From Fen-1467 sp035519475 (GTDB taxonomy: Bacteria > Verrucomicrobiota > Verrucomicrobiia > Opitutales > Opitutaceae), in NCBI GenBank assembly GCA_035519475.1, contig DATIWI010000035.1, positions 1-32,183 on the forward strand: 32,183 nt of DNA. The letters are read 5' to 3'. Numbering within the stretch: the stretch's first letter is position 1; each line of letters begins with the position of its first letter. Both the position numbers and the translations under genes were made by a program. Shown in pieces: positions 31,097 to 32,183 of the stretch. The notes beneath the pieces are model-generated. The model saw nothing but the letters and a program-made list of their open reading frames with translations. It was not told the DNA's origin and ran no database searches.

Positions 31097-31174
31097 GATG
31101 GGGTCTGGAACCGGGACGGACGCGTGACCTGACCCTCCGCCCTCCTGCATCCCCGCTCCGGCCTCCCTGCCGCC

Positions 31175-32183
<1,009 letters not shown>

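Overview
The window reads as a piece of a high-GC, Gram-negative chromosome, most likely from the Verrucomicrobiota (Opitutales/Opitutaceae type). Reasons: a compact and divergent pilM-N-O-P-Q secretin operon, a Kdo-pathway arabinose-5-phosphate isomerase and lipoprotein signals that imply an outer membrane, adjacent gyrB-gyrA, a very small COX24/bS22-like ribosomal protein, and few clear Shine-Dalgarno sequences. The placement is an inference from gene content and family resemblance; no 16S gene is present. I see no phage, insertion sequence, CRISPR, integron or tRNA gene.

Layout. 1-1124 (-): 5' end of an NHL-repeat beta-propeller secreted protein, cut by the window edge. 1427-5062 (+): a SAM methyltransferase overlapping a pyrroline-5-carboxylate reductase-like gene, then hemN (anaerobic coproporphyrinogen oxidase) and a QueD/6-pyruvoyl-tetrahydropterin synthase homologue. 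5108-5968 (-): a TPR-LysM lipoprotein with no ordinary start codon. 6014-8666 (+): kdsD and a class I (4Fe-4S) fumarase. 8710-13950 (-): yjbQ, an RNHCP zinc protein, class II fumarase fumC, an anti-sigma-like membrane protein, an ECF sigma factor and a long-chain polyprenyl diphosphate synthase. 14228-18650 (-): the pilMNOPQ-like operon. 18798-19673 (+): a TraB/GumN-family protein. 19822-28414 (-): a 33-residue bS22-like protein, an addB-addA helicase-nuclease pair, rpsT, the RNase P RNA gene rnpB, a coiled-coil zinc-ribbon protein and an Rrf2 regulator. 28556-end (+): gyrB and the 5' part of gyrA.

How they work together. PilM (cytoplasm), PilN and PilO (inner membrane), PilP-like (periplasm) and PilQ (outer-membrane secretin) would make the trans-envelope alignment complex of a type IV pilus or secretion machine; no pilin, PilB or PilT is in the window. 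AddB and AddA would form the double-strand-break resection complex. The sigma and anti-sigma genes form a one-component stress module linked to isoprenoid synthesis. Two unrelated fumarases, one oxygen-sensitive and one not, lie within 3 kb, and with hemN suggest a facultative or micro-oxic lifestyle.

Most of the window is conserved core genome. The observations that most deserve a second look are the divergent pilus operon, the LysM lipoprotein whose whole signal/TPR region lacks ATG, GTG and TTG, the methyltransferase/P5CR-like overlapping pair, and an rnpB of about 556 nt with a perfect 16-bp terminal helix. I did not find a clearly undescribed multi-gene system.
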